Positions 1 through 8,846 of a stretch of DNA of 63,418 nt are shown here, piece by piece (the first letter of the stretch is position 1; each line of letters starts with the position of its first letter). The notes below the pieces were generated by a model. The model did no database searches, was not told the DNA's origin, and was given only the letters and a program-made list of their open reading frames with translations. The position numbers were made by a program, and so were the translations under genes. The DNA lies in assembly GCF_001746365.1 (NCBI RefSeq), contig NZ_MJAJ01000049.1, forward strand, positions 9,735 through 73,152, given 5' to 3'. The stretch comes from Streptomyces sp. LUP30 (GTDB taxonomy: Bacteria; Actinomycetota; Actinomycetes; Streptomycetales; Streptomycetaceae).

Positions 1-311
1 ACGTACTTCGGCTGGAAGTGGATGTCCGCGATCACCGGGATCTGCGACTTGCGCGCGATCGTCGCCAGCGCGTCCGCGTCGTCCTGCGTCGGACACGCCA
101 CCCGCACGATCTGACAACCCGACGCCGTCAGCTCCGCGATCTGCTGCAGCGTCGCACCGATGTCCGACGTACGCGTCGTCGTCATCGACTGCACCGACAC
201 CGGGGCCCCGCCCCCGACCGCCACGGAGCCGACCTGGATCCGCCGCGACTCTCGTCGCGGCGTCACCGGCCGGGCCGGCATCTCGGGGACGCCCAGGGAC
301 ACGGCGGTCAT
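1..311 (-). CDS. ispG: 4-hydroxy-3-methylbut-2-enyl diphosphate synthase, N-terminal part
   Basis: IspG is the Fe-S enzyme that reductively converts MEcPP to HMBPP in the MEP isoprenoid pathway. Only about 103 N-terminal residues lie in the window; the C-terminal part, including the cluster cysteines, is beyond position 1. The visible N-terminus has the family's RRIQVGSVAVGG and VSVQSMTTTRTSD segments, then a TIM-barrel start with QIVRVACP and PVIADIHF. It begins 4 bp after the hpnH stop, so it is the last visible gene of the hopanoid operon. Its place there suggests isoprenoid precursor supply is co-expressed with hopanoid synthesis (inference). Confidence 0.93.
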   Translation of the reverse strand, partial: MTAVSLGVPEMPARPVTPRRESRRIQVGSVAVGGGAPVSVQSMTTTRTSDIGATLQQIAELTASGCQIVRVACPTQDDADALATIARKSQIPVIADIHFQPKY

Positions 312-315
312 GCCG

Positions 316-1338
316 TCACTCCCGGTTTCCGTTGACGGTCTCCCGCACGGCGCGCAGGGACTCCTTCAACGAGCCCATCGTGGCGAGGATGGCAGTGGGC
401 TCGTAGCCGCAGTGCGCCATGCAGTTGGCGCAGCGCGGGTCCTTGCCCCGGCCGTACTTGTCCCAGTCGGTGTCCTCGATCAGCTCGCGGTAGGTCGGCA
501 CGTACCCGTCGCTCATCAGGTAGCAGGGGCGCTGCCAGCCGAAGAGGGAGTAGTTCGGGATGGCCCACGCCGTGCACGGGAAGTCGGCCTTGCCCTCCAG
601 GAAATCCAGGAAGAGGGGCGAGTGGTTGAGCCGCCAGCGGCGCCGGTTGCCGCCCGAGAAGGCCTTCTTGAACAGCTCGCGGGTCTGCTCGACGCCCAGG
701 AAGTGCTCCTGGTCGGGGGCCTTCTCGTAGGCGTACGCGGGCGAGATCATCATCTCGTCGACCTTGAGGTCGTCGTTGAGGTAGTTGAGCACCTCGATGA
801 CGGTCTGCGGGGTGTCGGTGTTGAAGAAGGTCGAGTTGGTGGTGACCCGGAAGCCGCGCCGCTTGGCCTCCTTCATGGCCGCCACGGCCTCGTCGAACAC
901 ACCCTCCTTCGCCACGGACTCGTCGTGGCGCTCGCGCAGCCCGTCGATGTGCACGGCGAAGGCGAAGTAGGGCGAGGGGGTGAACTTGTCCATCTTCTTG
1001 CGCAGCAGCATGGCGTTGGTGCAGAGGAAGACGTACTTCCGCTTCGCCACCAACTGGCGCACGATCTCGTCGATCTGAGGGTGCATCAGGGGCTCGCCGC
1101 CGGCGATGGACACCATCGGCGCGCCGGACTCCAGCACCGCGCCCACGGCCTGGGCGACCGGCATGCGCTGCTTGAGCACACCCGCCGGATGCTGGATCTT
1201 GCCGCAGCCCTCGCACTTGAGGTTGCAGGCGAAGAGCGGCTCCAGCTCCACGATGAGCGGGAACTTGTCCCGCTTGCGGAGCTTCTGTTCAACCAGGTAT
1301 GTAGCGACCTTGATGGACTGACGCAACGGCATGGCCAT
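316..1338 (-). CDS. hpnH: Radical SAM protein HpnH (adenosylhopane synthase)
   Basis: HpnH attaches an adenosyl group to hopene, the first step of C35 extended hopanoid synthesis. The protein is 340 aa. The radical-SAM cluster motif CxxxCxxC is visible as CNLKCEGC at residues 38-45, followed by SIAGGEPLMHPQI, the usual SAM-binding GGEP motif. I place the start at the ATG at 1338, not the in-frame GTG at 1347, because the Shine-Dalgarno GGAGG lies directly against that GTG and at good distance from the ATG. It sits immediately downstream of hpnG, which acts on its product. Length and motifs fit the family. Confidence 0.95.
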   Translation of the reverse strand: MAMPLRQSIKVATYLVEQKLRKRDKFPLIVELEPLFACNLKCEGCGKIQHPAGVLKQRMPVAQAVGAVLESGAPMVSIAGGEPLMHPQIDEIVRQLVAKRKYVFLCTNAMLLRKKMDKFTPSPYFAFAVHIDGLRERHDESVAKEGVFDEAVAAMKEAKRRGFRVTTNSTFFNTDTPQTVIEVLNYLNDDLKVDEMMISPAYAYEKAPDQEHFLGVEQTRELFKKAFSGGNRRRWRLNHSPLFLDFLEGKADFPCTAWAIPNYSLFGWQRPCYLMSDGYVPTYRELIEDTDWDKYGRGKDPRCANCMAHCGYEPTAILATMGSLKESLRAVRETVNGNRE

Positions 1339-1343
1339 GTGGC

Positions 1344-1985
1344 TCACCTCCGGGGGAGCAGAACATTACGGTGCCATTCGAAAAAAGCAGGCAGGACGCA
1401 GCGAAGAACGCGGAAAGCCGATATTCCACCGCGCACCGTGCCGATCCGGACGAGTTCATGTTCTGGAGCGTCCACGACCACCCGGACGGCCGCAACCGGG
1501 CGCGGCTCGGCGCGCACGGCGCTCAGGAGCGTGGCCGCCGATTCCATGTCGACCGCGATCGCGCCGGTCGCGAGCAGATCGGCCCGCTCGTGGCCGCGTA
1601 CCACGTGGTCGGAGCCGGTGAGCGGGCCGGTGTGGACCGTCCGCCCGGGCAGGGTGCGCACCAGTTCCTTGACGAGCAGTTCGGTGCCCACGCAGGGGAC
1701 GCGGCCGCGTGGGTCGCGGGTCTCCTCGGCGACGACCAGGTCGCCGGGGTGCATGCCGGGGGCGAGTCCGGCGCAGAATCCCGTGGCCAGCACGGCCGCC
1801 CCGCCCAGCACCGGGTCGGACAGGACCCGGGTGACGGAACGCTCGGCCGCCTTGGGGCCCATGCCCGTCCGCAGGACGGTGACCGGCCCGTCGGCGCCGC
1901 CGCGCTCGCCCATGCGCAGGGCGAGGTGCTCGATGCCGAGCGCGCAGGCGATCAGCAGCGGTGCCGGGACGGGCTGTGCGCTCAT
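1344..1985 (-). CDS. hpnG: Phosphorylase-family adenosylhopane nucleosidase HpnG
   Basis: HpnG removes adenine from adenosylhopane to give ribosylhopane. The 213-aa protein has the nucleoside-phosphorylase fold signatures: ATGFCAGL, the substrate segment DPRGR, and AVDMESAA, which carries the conserved Glu that contacts the ribose in this superfamily. Its ATG overlaps the shc stop by one base (TGATG), so it is translationally coupled to the cyclase. Its stop lies 5 bp beyond the hpnH ATG I chose, a short overlap of the two genes. Function is assigned from family and operon context. Confidence 0.92.
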   Translation of the reverse strand: MSAQPVPAPLLIACALGIEHLALRMGERGGADGPVTVLRTGMGPKAAERSVTRVLSDPVLGGAAVLATGFCAGLAPGMHPGDLVVAEETRDPRGRVPCVGTELLVKELVRTLPGRTVHTGPLTGSDHVVRGHERADLLATGAIAVDMESAATLLSAVRAEPRPVAAVRVVVDAPEHELVRIGTVRGGISAFRVLRCVLPAFFEWHRNVLLPRR

Positions 1986-4006
1986 CAGCCCCCCTTGCCC
2001 TCGGCGGACGCCGCGTGCGGGGCGGGCTGCGTGCTGAACGGCTCTCCATGGACGTAGCGGCCGAGCGCGGTGAGCGGGAAGACCTGCCGGTAGAGGTGGT
2101 AGTTGATCGAGAAGTCCCAGGGGAAGCCGGTGCCGGTGAAGTAGGGCTCGTCCCAGGAACCGTCCTCCCGCTGGGTCCGGGCCAGCCACGCGACGCCCCG
2201 CTCGACGGCCTTGGAGTCCTTCTCCCCCGCCGCCAGCAGGGCCATCAGCGCCCATGCCGTCTGGGAGGCCGTCGAGGCGCCGCGGGCGCTCCATCGGGCG
2301 GGGTCCTGGTAGGAGCGCAGGTCCTCGCCCCAGCCGCCGTCGTCGTTCTGCACCCGTTCCAGCCAGCCGACCGCCGCCCGGATCGCCGGGTGCTGGACGG
2401 GCAGGCCGGCGGCGGTGAGGGCAGGCACCACCGACCCCGTGCCGTAGACGTAGTTGACGCCCCAGCGTCCGAACCAGGAGCCGTCCGGCTCCTGTTCGGC
2501 GAGCAGCCACTCGATGCCGCGCCGGGTGCGCGGATCGTGCGAGAGGCCCTCGATCGCCAGCATCTCGACGACGTGCGCCGTGACGTCCGCGGACGGCGGG
2601 TCGATGACCTCGCCGAAGTCGCAGAACGGCAGCCGGTTGGGGAACGGGCTGGTGTTGTCGACGTCGAAGGCGCCCCATGCGCCGTTGCGGGACTGCATCC
2701 CGAGGTTCCAGCGCACCCCGCGCGCGATCGCCCGGTCCATGCGCTCCGGGTCGTGGTGGCGGACCCGGCGCAGCGCGAGGACGACCTCGGCGGTGTCGTC
2801 GATGTCGGGGTAGTTGTCGTTGTGGAACTCGAACGCCCACCCGCCGGGCGGGAGTTGCGGTCGGCGTACCGACCAGTCGCCGGGGCGCACCACCTGCTCG
2901 CCGAGCATCCAGTCGGCTGCCTTGACCAGTTGGGGGTGGTCGGGCGGCAGTCCGGCGTCGGCGAGGGCGATGGTGGCGAGGCAGGTGTCCCATACCGGCG
3001 ACTGGCAGGCCTCGACCATCCGTGCGCCGTCCTCGCGCCACACGGTGTACCGGTCGAGGGACTCCAACCCGGCACGCATCACCGGGTGTTCGAGGTCGTA
3101 GCCGAGCAGGTGCAGGGCGATGACCGAGTACACGGCGGGCGGCTGGATCCCGCCCCAGCAGCCGTCGTTCTCCTGGCGCTCGACGATCCAGCGGGCGGCG
3201 GAGTTCAGGGCGGCTCTGCGCAGCCTGCGCACCGCCACCGACCGGTAGCCGCGCACCACCTTGTCGAGCCGCTGGAAGAGTCCGTCCCAACTGTTGACGG
3301 GGGCGAGGGGCTTGGGGGGGTTGGGGTTCGCGGGGTCGGTGTGCAGCTCGTCGAGCGGGAACGGCGCGGGGCGCACGGGGCGCTTCGCCGAGACGACGGT
3401 CAGGGGCACGATCGTCTGCCGGGCCCAGCAGCCGAAGTTGTAGATGCTCAGCGGGAACCATTTAGGGAAGAACAAGAGCTCGGGCGGGAGTTCGGGCAGG
3501 TCCTCCCATTTCCACCAGCCGAACAGGGCCAGCCAGATCCGGGTGAAGACCCGGGCGGCGGCGATGCCTCCCTGGTCGCGGACCCAGGCGGCGGCACTCG
3601 CCATGTGCGGGGCGTCGGGGGCGTCGCCGGCCAGGCGCAGCGCGACGTACGCCTCGACGGTGGCGGACAGGTCGGGCGGGCCGCCGTAGAAGGTCGCCCA
3701 GGTGCCGTCCTCGCGCTGCTCGCCGCGCACGAAGAGGGCGGCGGCACGGGTGGTCGGCTCGTCACGGATGCCCAGGAACTGGCGGAGCAGCAGGTCCTCG
3801 GCGTCCATGGTGACGTTGGTCTCCAGGTCGCCCTTCCACCAGCCCTCGGGGTCCTGCCGGGCGAGCAGGAAGTCGGTGGCGCGCTGCATCGCGCGTGCGG
3901 CGGCTTCTTGTACCCCGGCCGCCACGGGGACGGTGATGTCGGTTTCGCTGGCCGCGGCAGCGCGGGGCGGCAGGGCCCCGGTGCTTCCGTCGGTCGTCGC
4001 TGTCAT
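1985..4006 (-). CDS. shc: Squalene-hopene cyclase
   Basis: This enzyme folds squalene into hopene or hopanol at the membrane. The 673-aa protein has the catalytic DxDD motif as DIDD at residues 401-404, which protonates squalene, and several QW repeats (QDPEGWW at 51-57, QENDGCWG near 278, QEPDGSWFG further on). The ATG at 4006 is chosen over an upstream in-frame start at 4084 because GAAGGGGAAG precedes it at good spacing. It follows the polyprenyl synthetase gene after 117 bp, the longest gap in this operon, and is coupled to hpnG. Length is normal for bacterial SHC. Confidence 0.97.
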   Translation of the reverse strand: MTATTDGSTGALPPRAAAASETDITVPVAAGVQEAAARAMQRATDFLLARQDPEGWWKGDLETNVTMDAEDLLLRQFLGIRDEPTTRAAALFVRGEQREDGTWATFYGGPPDLSATVEAYVALRLAGDAPDAPHMASAAAWVRDQGGIAAARVFTRIWLALFGWWKWEDLPELPPELLFFPKWFPLSIYNFGCWARQTIVPLTVVSAKRPVRPAPFPLDELHTDPANPNPPKPLAPVNSWDGLFQRLDKVVRGYRSVAVRRLRRAALNSAARWIVERQENDGCWGGIQPPAVYSVIALHLLGYDLEHPVMRAGLESLDRYTVWREDGARMVEACQSPVWDTCLATIALADAGLPPDHPQLVKAADWMLGEQVVRPGDWSVRRPQLPPGGWAFEFHNDNYPDIDDTAEVVLALRRVRHHDPERMDRAIARGVRWNLGMQSRNGAWGAFDVDNTSPFPNRLPFCDFGEVIDPPSADVTAHVVEMLAIEGLSHDPRTRRGIEWLLAEQEPDGSWFGRWGVNYVYGTGSVVPALTAAGLPVQHPAIRAAVGWLERVQNDDGGWGEDLRSYQDPARWSARGASTASQTAWALMALLAAGEKDSKAVERGVAWLARTQREDGSWDEPYFTGTGFPWDFSINYHLYRQVFPLTALGRYVHGEPFSTQPAPHAASAEGKGG

Positions 4007-4123
4007 GGCTTCCCCTTCGTGCAGTGTGCATGTCGTTGCGTCTGCTGTGGGTCCGCCGTCGGCCGGTGTCCGCATCTCGCACACCGGCCGGCGACTACGC
4101 GAGGGCTATTCGACCGATAGTGA

Positions 4124-5197
4124 TCATCTCTTTCGTACGACGACGAAGTCCGCGAGCGCCGTGAACCGGTCCCGCACCTGCTCGGGCATGTCGACGGCGT
4201 TCAGGGCCTCGATGGCGACGGCGTGCTGACGACGTGCCTCTCCGGCGGTCCAGTCACGGCCGCCCGCCTCCTCGATCAGAGCCGCGCGGGCCGCGAACTC
4301 CTCCTCGGAGAAGTTCTCGAAGTCGTTGCTCTTGGCGTCGGCGGCGAGCATCTCGCCGAGCCGCTCGGAGGCGGGACCGCCCGCCGCGAGCGCCGCCACC
4401 ACCGGCAGGGACTTCTTGCGCTGGCGCAGATCGCTCCAGGTCTGCTTGCCGGTGGCCTCCGGGTCGCCCCAGATGCCGAGGAGGTCGTCGACGGCCTGGA
4501 AGGCCAGGCCGAGGTGGTATCCGTACCTCTCCAGCGTGTCCGCGGTGCGGTCGTCCGCGCCGCCGAGCACCGCGCCGATGGAGGAGGCGCAGGCCAGCAG
4601 CGCCCCGGTCTTGTTGCCCTCCATCTCCAGGCACTCCTCGACGCTGACGCGGTCGCGGTGCTCGTAGGAGATGTCCTGGGCCTGGCCGTCGATGAGGGCG
4701 CGGGTGGCCGTCGTCAGACGACGGGTGGCGCGTCCGGCCTCCACCGTGCCGAGTTCGAGAAGGACCTCGTTGGCGAGGGCGAACAGCGCGTCGCCGACCA
4801 GGATGGCCTGCGCGGGGCCGTGCACCTTCCAGACGGTGTCGCGGTGGCGGCGCTGCTCGTCGCCGTCCATCAGGTCGTCGTGCAGGAGGGAGAAGTTGTG
4901 GACCAGCTCCACGGCGACCGCGCCGGGGACGCCGGTCTCGGGGTCGGCCCCCGCGACCTCGGCGGAGAGCACCGCGAGTGCCGGGCGCACGGCCTTGCCG
5001 CCGTCGCCGTCGGTGGGGTTGCCCTGCGCGTCGATCCAGCCGAAGTGGTAGGCGGCGACCGTGTCCATGGGCGGGGCGAGTCGGTCGACGGCCGCCCGCA
5101 GCACCGGTGTGGCCAGGGTGCGGCCGCGCTCCAGTAGCGCGGTCACGTCCACCGCGGTCCGCCGAGCGGCCGGTGAGGCCTGGGGCACAGTGGGCAC
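4124..5197 (-). CDS. Trans-type polyprenyl diphosphate synthase
   Basis: A 357-aa isoprenyl diphosphate synthase, expected to condense IPP with an allylic diphosphate, most likely making farnesyl diphosphate for the squalene enzymes encoded upstream. Both aspartate-rich metal-binding motifs are present: the first as LLHDDLMDGD, the second as DDLLGIWGD. The annotated frame extends upstream to 5479, but the GTG at 5197 is the better start: AGAGGAG precedes it at normal spacing and the upstream residues look non-coding. Chain length of the product cannot be fixed from sequence alone; FPP is inferred from the operon. Confidence 0.92.
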   Translation of the reverse strand: MPTVPQASPAARRTAVDVTALLERGRTLATPVLRAAVDRLAPPMDTVAAYHFGWIDAQGNPTDGDGGKAVRPALAVLSAEVAGADPETGVPGAVAVELVHNFSLLHDDLMDGDEQRRHRDTVWKVHGPAQAILVGDALFALANEVLLELGTVEAGRATRRLTTATRALIDGQAQDISYEHRDRVSVEECLEMEGNKTGALLACASSIGAVLGGADDRTADTLERYGYHLGLAFQAVDDLLGIWGDPEATGKQTWSDLRQRKKSLPVVAALAAGGPASERLGEMLAADAKSNDFENFSEEEFAARAALIEEAGGRDWTAGEARRQHAVAIEALNAVDMPEQVRDRFTALADFVVVRKR

Positions 5198-5262
5198 ATT
5201 TTCTCCTCTTGTCGCGGTACCGGAGGGGGTGCGGGGGTGTGCCGAGCCGTGCTGATCGAACT

Positions 5263-6768
5263 TCACCGGGTTCCCCCTCGCAGGGGAACGCCGGTTCCCT
5301 CCGGTTCTCGGCCGGGGGTCCGGGGGGTGTCCCCCGGAACGATGCAGTAGGCCGTCTCCTCGGACTCGAAGCGACGGCGGGGTCGGGGCCGGCCCAGGGC
5401 GCTCAGCGCGGCGTCCGCCGCGTTCACGCCGCTGCGGACCGCACTCTCCATGGTCGCGGGCCACCCGGTGGCGGTCCACGCTCCGGCCAGGTACAGGCCG
5501 GGGGCTTCGGTGCGGGCGCCGGGCCGCAGACGGCCGACGCCGGGGGTGGGGGCGAACGTCGCCGTGCGCTCCCGGGTCACGAAGAAGTCCCGCACCTCGG
5601 CGCGGCGCGTGCCCGGCAGCAGCCTGCGCAGTTCCGGCAGGTAGCGCTCACGCAGGGCGGCGACGGGCTCGTCGATCTCGTCCTGCGCGGCGGACTGGGA
5701 CAGGGCGAGGTACTGGCCGCTGCGCAGCCCTGAGGCGTGGGTGCGGTCGAAGACCCACTGCACGGGAGTGCCGAGCGCCGCGAAGAAGGGCGTGTCGAGC
5801 ACCTTGCGGTCGTAGACGACGTGGACGTTGAGAATCGGCGCGGTGCCGATCTCCAGCAGCCGCCCCGCGTCATCGAGCGCGCCCTCGGGCAGCAGGTCGT
5901 ACGCCTCGCGCTGGGGGACGGCGAGGACGACCGTGTCCGCGTGGAGCGTCTCGCCCGGAACCTGGACGCTCCATGTCCCGTTCCCCTCCCGGGAGACGGA
6001 GGTGACGCGCGCCCGGACCTCGGTACGCACCCCCGCGGAGTCGAGCGCCCTGCGGGCGAGCCCGTCGTGCAGTTCGCCCAGCGGGACGTGCGCCCAGCCG
6101 ATGTCGGCCGCGCCCGGGTCGGACAGCAGACCGGTCTTGAACACCATCGCGGCGAGCGCGAGCGAACAGTCGCCGGCGACCGCGTTCAGGGTGGCGACGC
6201 CGACCAGGTCCCACAGGGCCTCGACGGCGCGCGGCGACTGGCCGTGCGCGGTCAGCCAGTTGCCGAAGTCCTGTGCGTCCAGGGCCGGATCGGCCAGGTC
6301 GAGCCCTTTCAGGGCGAGCGCGGCGCGGCCCACTCGCAGGCGTTCGGCGAGGGAGAGATGCGGATACGCGGAGAGGCTGCGCCCCAGATGCAGGGGGACG
6401 GGCAGCGCGTCGCGCCGCAGTCGGCCGAGCCGCCGCCCCTCGGGCTTGGCGACGTCGACGACGGGCACGTCGAGACGTTCCTGCAGCGGCGCCAGCGCGC
6501 TGCCTCCGATGCGGTCCAGGAACCAGCGGTAGGCGGTGCAGCAGCGCAGATACACGTGCTGTCCGTTGTCGACGGTCAGCTCGCCGCGCCGGAAGGAGAA
6601 GGCGAGGCCGCCGAGCCGCGGCCGGCCTTCGAGCAGGGTGACGCGCACGCCCGCGTCGGCGAGCGCGAGCGCCGCGGTGACGCCGGCGAGCCCGCCCCCC
6701 ACGACGACGGCGGTGCGCCCCGGGGAAGCGGCCGCTCCCCCGGCGTCCGCCGGCTGCTCGTCGTTCAT
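5263..6768 (-). CDS. hpnE: Hydroxysqualene dehydroxylase HpnE (FAD-dependent)
   Basis: HpnE is the third enzyme of the HpnCDE squalene route; it reduces hydroxysqualene to squalene. The 501-aa protein begins with a Rossmann FAD motif (VVVGGGLAGVTAALALADAG) and an amine-oxidase-type GGLAFSF segment, and has the C-terminal FAD-contact region LYLAGAWTATGWPATMESAV. The ATG at 6768 is preceded by GGAGGG and overlaps the stop of the 50-aa ORF by 4 bp (ATGA), so its translation is likely coupled to that ORF. The last ~40 residues are low-complexity and probably not catalytic. Confidence 0.94.
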   Translation of the reverse strand: MNDEQPADAGGAAASPGRTAVVVGGGLAGVTAALALADAGVRVTLLEGRPRLGGLAFSFRRGELTVDNGQHVYLRCCTAYRWFLDRIGGSALAPLQERLDVPVVDVAKPEGRRLGRLRRDALPVPLHLGRSLSAYPHLSLAERLRVGRAALALKGLDLADPALDAQDFGNWLTAHGQSPRAVEALWDLVGVATLNAVAGDCSLALAAMVFKTGLLSDPGAADIGWAHVPLGELHDGLARRALDSAGVRTEVRARVTSVSREGNGTWSVQVPGETLHADTVVLAVPQREAYDLLPEGALDDAGRLLEIGTAPILNVHVVYDRKVLDTPFFAALGTPVQWVFDRTHASGLRSGQYLALSQSAAQDEIDEPVAALRERYLPELRRLLPGTRRAEVRDFFVTRERTATFAPTPGVGRLRPGARTEAPGLYLAGAWTATGWPATMESAVRSGVNAADAALSALGRPRPRRRFESEETAYCIVPGDTPRTPGREPEGTGVPLRGGTR

Positions 6769-6917
6769 CGTGCACCCTCCCGTGCGGGCCGGCCATGGTG
6801 CTTGAACTCTGCACCGCAGGCCGTCGCAGTCAGGGACGCCGCGCCGCGTCGGAGGGTTGCGTGCCGCTTTTCAGCGCTGGCGCCGCCTTGGCCCAGCTCG
6901 TCGCCCGCCGCGTCCAT
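6765..6917 (-). CDS. 50-aa small protein inside the hopanoid operon (DUF6380-like)
   Basis: This ORF encodes 50 residues beginning MDAAGDELGQGG and containing a basic, Cys-bearing core (EKRHATLRRGAA, ATACGAEFKHHGRPA). It fills the hpnD-hpnE gap exactly: its ATG overlaps the hpnD stop by 1 bp (TGATG) and its stop overlaps the hpnE ATG by 4 bp (ATGA). A GGAGG lies 8 bp before the ATG, inside the end of hpnD. I recall small Streptomyces proteins of this type (DUF6380) next to hopanoid genes, but cannot verify it here. No membrane segment or signal peptide is visible. Possible roles are a small accessory subunit of squalene synthesis or simply a coupling ORF. Confidence 0.75.
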   Translation of the reverse strand: MDAAGDELGQGGASAEKRHATLRRGAASLTATACGAEFKHHGRPAREGAR

Positions 6918-7867
6918 CAGGTGTGCCTCCTGACGGTCCGCCGCGACACGTGCCGGGCGTCCAGGCCCGACAGTCCGCGCACGGCGACATAGGCCTTCTC
7001 CCGGCCGGGCAGCGAGACGCGGCCGCGCAGCACCGCCTCGGGGTCGCGTTCGATGCGGTCCAGGAGCCGGCGGTAGATGCCGGCCATGGCGGCGACGCAG
7101 GCGCCGCTGCGCCGGTCGAGCAGGGGGAGCAGCCGGTAGCCCTCGGCGAAAAGGGTGCGGGCCCGGCGCACCTCGAAGTGCACGAGACCCGCGAAGTCGG
7201 AGCCCTCCGGCGGCTTCGGCCCGTCGAACCCGGCCGAGCAGCCGAACTTGGCGAGGTCGTCGGCGGGCAGATAGGTGCGGCCGCCCGCCGCGTCCTCGCG
7301 GACGTCTCTGAGGATGTTGGTGAGCTGGAGCGCAAGCCCCAGCGTGTCCGCGTACTCCGGCGCGCGCTCGGCTCCGCGCGCCCCCGGTTCGGTGCCGAAC
7401 ACGCCGAGCGAGAGCCGCCCGATGGCGCCGGCCACACAGCGGCAGTACGTCTTCAGGTCGTCCCAGGTCTCGTAGGTCTCGCCGCGCACGTCCATCAGGA
7501 CGCCGTCGATCAGCTCGTCCAGGCCGCCCAGCGGGACCGGGAAGGTGCGGGCCGTGTGCGCGAGGGCGACGGCGACGGGATCGGTGTCGTCCTCGTCGAC
7601 CTCGCCGGCCCGGATCCGGGTCAGCAGCGTCCGGGTGTCCTCCAGTCTGGCGGTCTTGACGCCGTCGTCCAGCGCGCCGTCGCCGATGTCGTCGACGCGG
7701 CGCGAGAACGCGTACAGCGCGGACATCGCGCGGCGCTTCGGTGTGGGCAGCAGCCTGATGCCGTACGCGAAGTTCCGGGCCTGCTGCCCGGTGACGGTCT
7801 CGCAGTAGCTGTAGGCGGCGAGTACCGGTGCGGACGCGTGCGGTGACGACTCCACGGCCCGGATCAC
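6917..7867 (-). CDS. hpnD: Presqualene diphosphate synthase HpnD
   Basis: HpnD condenses two FPP molecules to presqualene diphosphate, the first step of the HpnCDE route. The 316-aa squalene/phytoene-synthase-fold protein has both DxxxD motifs: SRRVDDIGD near residue 57 and NILRDVRED in the C-terminal half, followed by the conserved RTYLP. The GTG start at 7867 shares a 4-bp GTGA overlap with the hpnC stop and has GAGGAGAGGG upstream. Assignment as HpnD rather than HpnC rests on order and on the usual HpnD sequence after the second motif. Confidence 0.94.
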   Translation of the reverse strand: MIRAVESSPHASAPVLAAYSYCETVTGQQARNFAYGIRLLPTPKRRAMSALYAFSRRVDDIGDGALDDGVKTARLEDTRTLLTRIRAGEVDEDDTDPVAVALAHTARTFPVPLGGLDELIDGVLMDVRGETYETWDDLKTYCRCVAGAIGRLSLGVFGTEPGARGAERAPEYADTLGLALQLTNILRDVREDAAGGRTYLPADDLAKFGCSAGFDGPKPPEGSDFAGLVHFEVRRARTLFAEGYRLLPLLDRRSGACVAAMAGIYRRLLDRIERDPEAVLRGRVSLPGREKAYVAVRGLSGLDARHVSRRTVRRHT

Positions 7868-8775
7868 CCCTCTCCTCGCAGGGTCACGCCCACCTCGCGC
7901 AGCAACTGGAGCTTGCCGGGCTTGGGCGGGCCGGGAAGGACGTCGTACTCGGCGGCGGCGATCGCTCGGATCGCCGCCCTTCCCCCCGCCACGAACCCCG
8001 CGAGCAGCAGTCTCAGCCTGCCGTGGACGCTACCCACCAGGGGGGCGCCTTCATTCAGGAGATCGCGCGCGCGTTGCGCTTCGAACGCGACCAGCGCGCG
8101 CACCGAGGCGCCCGAGGTCGGTGCGGCGAGGTCCGCCTCCTGGACGTGAAAGCGCTTCATGTCCACGACGGGCAGGTAGACGCGGTCGCGGCCGAGGTCC
8201 TCGGCCACGTCCTGCAGGTGTTCGACGATCTGCAGTGCGGTGCAGATGGCGTCGGACCGGCGGATCCGCTCGGGGGTCGCGGCGCCGGTGACGGCGAGGA
8301 CCAGACGGCCGACGGGGTTGGCGGACAGCCCGCAGTAGGCGAGGAGGTCGTCGTACGTCTCGTAGCGGGCGACGAACTGGTCCTGGCGGTTGGCCGCGAT
8401 CAGGGCGAGGAAGGGCTCCGGGGTGAGCGAGCGGCGGCGCACGGTCGCCTGGAGGCGGCGCAGCAGGGGGTGGCGGGGCGGGCCGTCGGACCCGTCGAAA
8501 ATCCGGCGCAGGTCGGCTTCGAAGGCGTCCAGCAGCACGAGGCGGTCCTCGGCCTCGCCGGCCGACACGCCGAGCAGGCGGGCGTCCGCGCCGCCCGGCG
8601 CCAGGTCGCCGTCGCCGATGTCGTCGACCAGCCGGGCGTAGCCGTAGACGGCCATGAGGTCCTCGCGCCAGGCCCTGGGCAGGAAGAAGGGGGCGACGGG
8701 GAAGTTCTCGTGCGCCGCTTTGTCGAGGGTGTTCTGCTCGGGGTCGCCGGGGCGTGGCGCCGCGGACGCCGTCAT
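7864..8775 (-). CDS. hpnC: Hydroxysqualene synthase HpnC
   Basis: HpnC converts presqualene diphosphate to hydroxysqualene. The 303-aa protein has the squalene-synthase fold with RLVDDIGD and EHLQDVAED as its two Asp-rich motifs, then DRVYLP. It is the first large gene of the operon. The ATG at 8775 has no convincing Shine-Dalgarno of its own; instead it overlaps the stop of a 21- to 24-codon ORF (8772-8846) by 4 bp, so translation may be by reinitiation. Alternatively, a one-base difference would fuse that ORF to HpnC as an N-terminal extension. Confidence 0.93.
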   Translation of the reverse strand: MTASAAPRPGDPEQNTLDKAAHENFPVAPFFLPRAWREDLMAVYGYARLVDDIGDGDLAPGGADARLLGVSAGEAEDRLVLLDAFEADLRRIFDGSDGPPRHPLLRRLQATVRRRSLTPEPFLALIAANRQDQFVARYETYDDLLAYCGLSANPVGRLVLAVTGAATPERIRRSDAICTALQIVEHLQDVAEDLGRDRVYLPVVDMKRFHVQEADLAAPTSGASVRALVAFEAQRARDLLNEGAPLVGSVHGRLRLLLAGFVAGGRAAIRAIAAAEYDVLPGPPKPGKLQLLREVGVTLRGEG

Positions 8776-8846
8776 CGTCGTCCGCCCGGGGCCGGGACGG
8801 CGCGGCCTGCGTCGAGCTGGGGAGTTTCCGTAGCCATTGCCGTCAC
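8772..8846 (-). CDS. Possible leader ORF coupled to hpnC
   Basis: A short ORF of 24 codons from GTG (8846), or 21 from ATG (8837), begins MTAMATETPQLDAG and ends in CGACGATGA, whose TGA overlaps the hpnC ATG. GGGAG lies just upstream, 2 bp from the GTG or 11 bp from the ATG; neither spacing is ideal. It may be a true leader peptide enabling reinitiation at hpnC, or the N-terminus of HpnC displaced by a frameshift. I cannot decide between the two. Confidence 0.45.
   Translation of the reverse strand: MTAMATETPQLDAGRAVPAPGGRR

Noticed and set aside
1961..4120. A 719-residue plus-strand frame over shc
   Set aside because: It is antisense to squalene-hopene cyclase, is Val/Gly/Arg-rich without motifs, and has no ribosome site. 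The minus strand carries clear QW and DxDD motifs.
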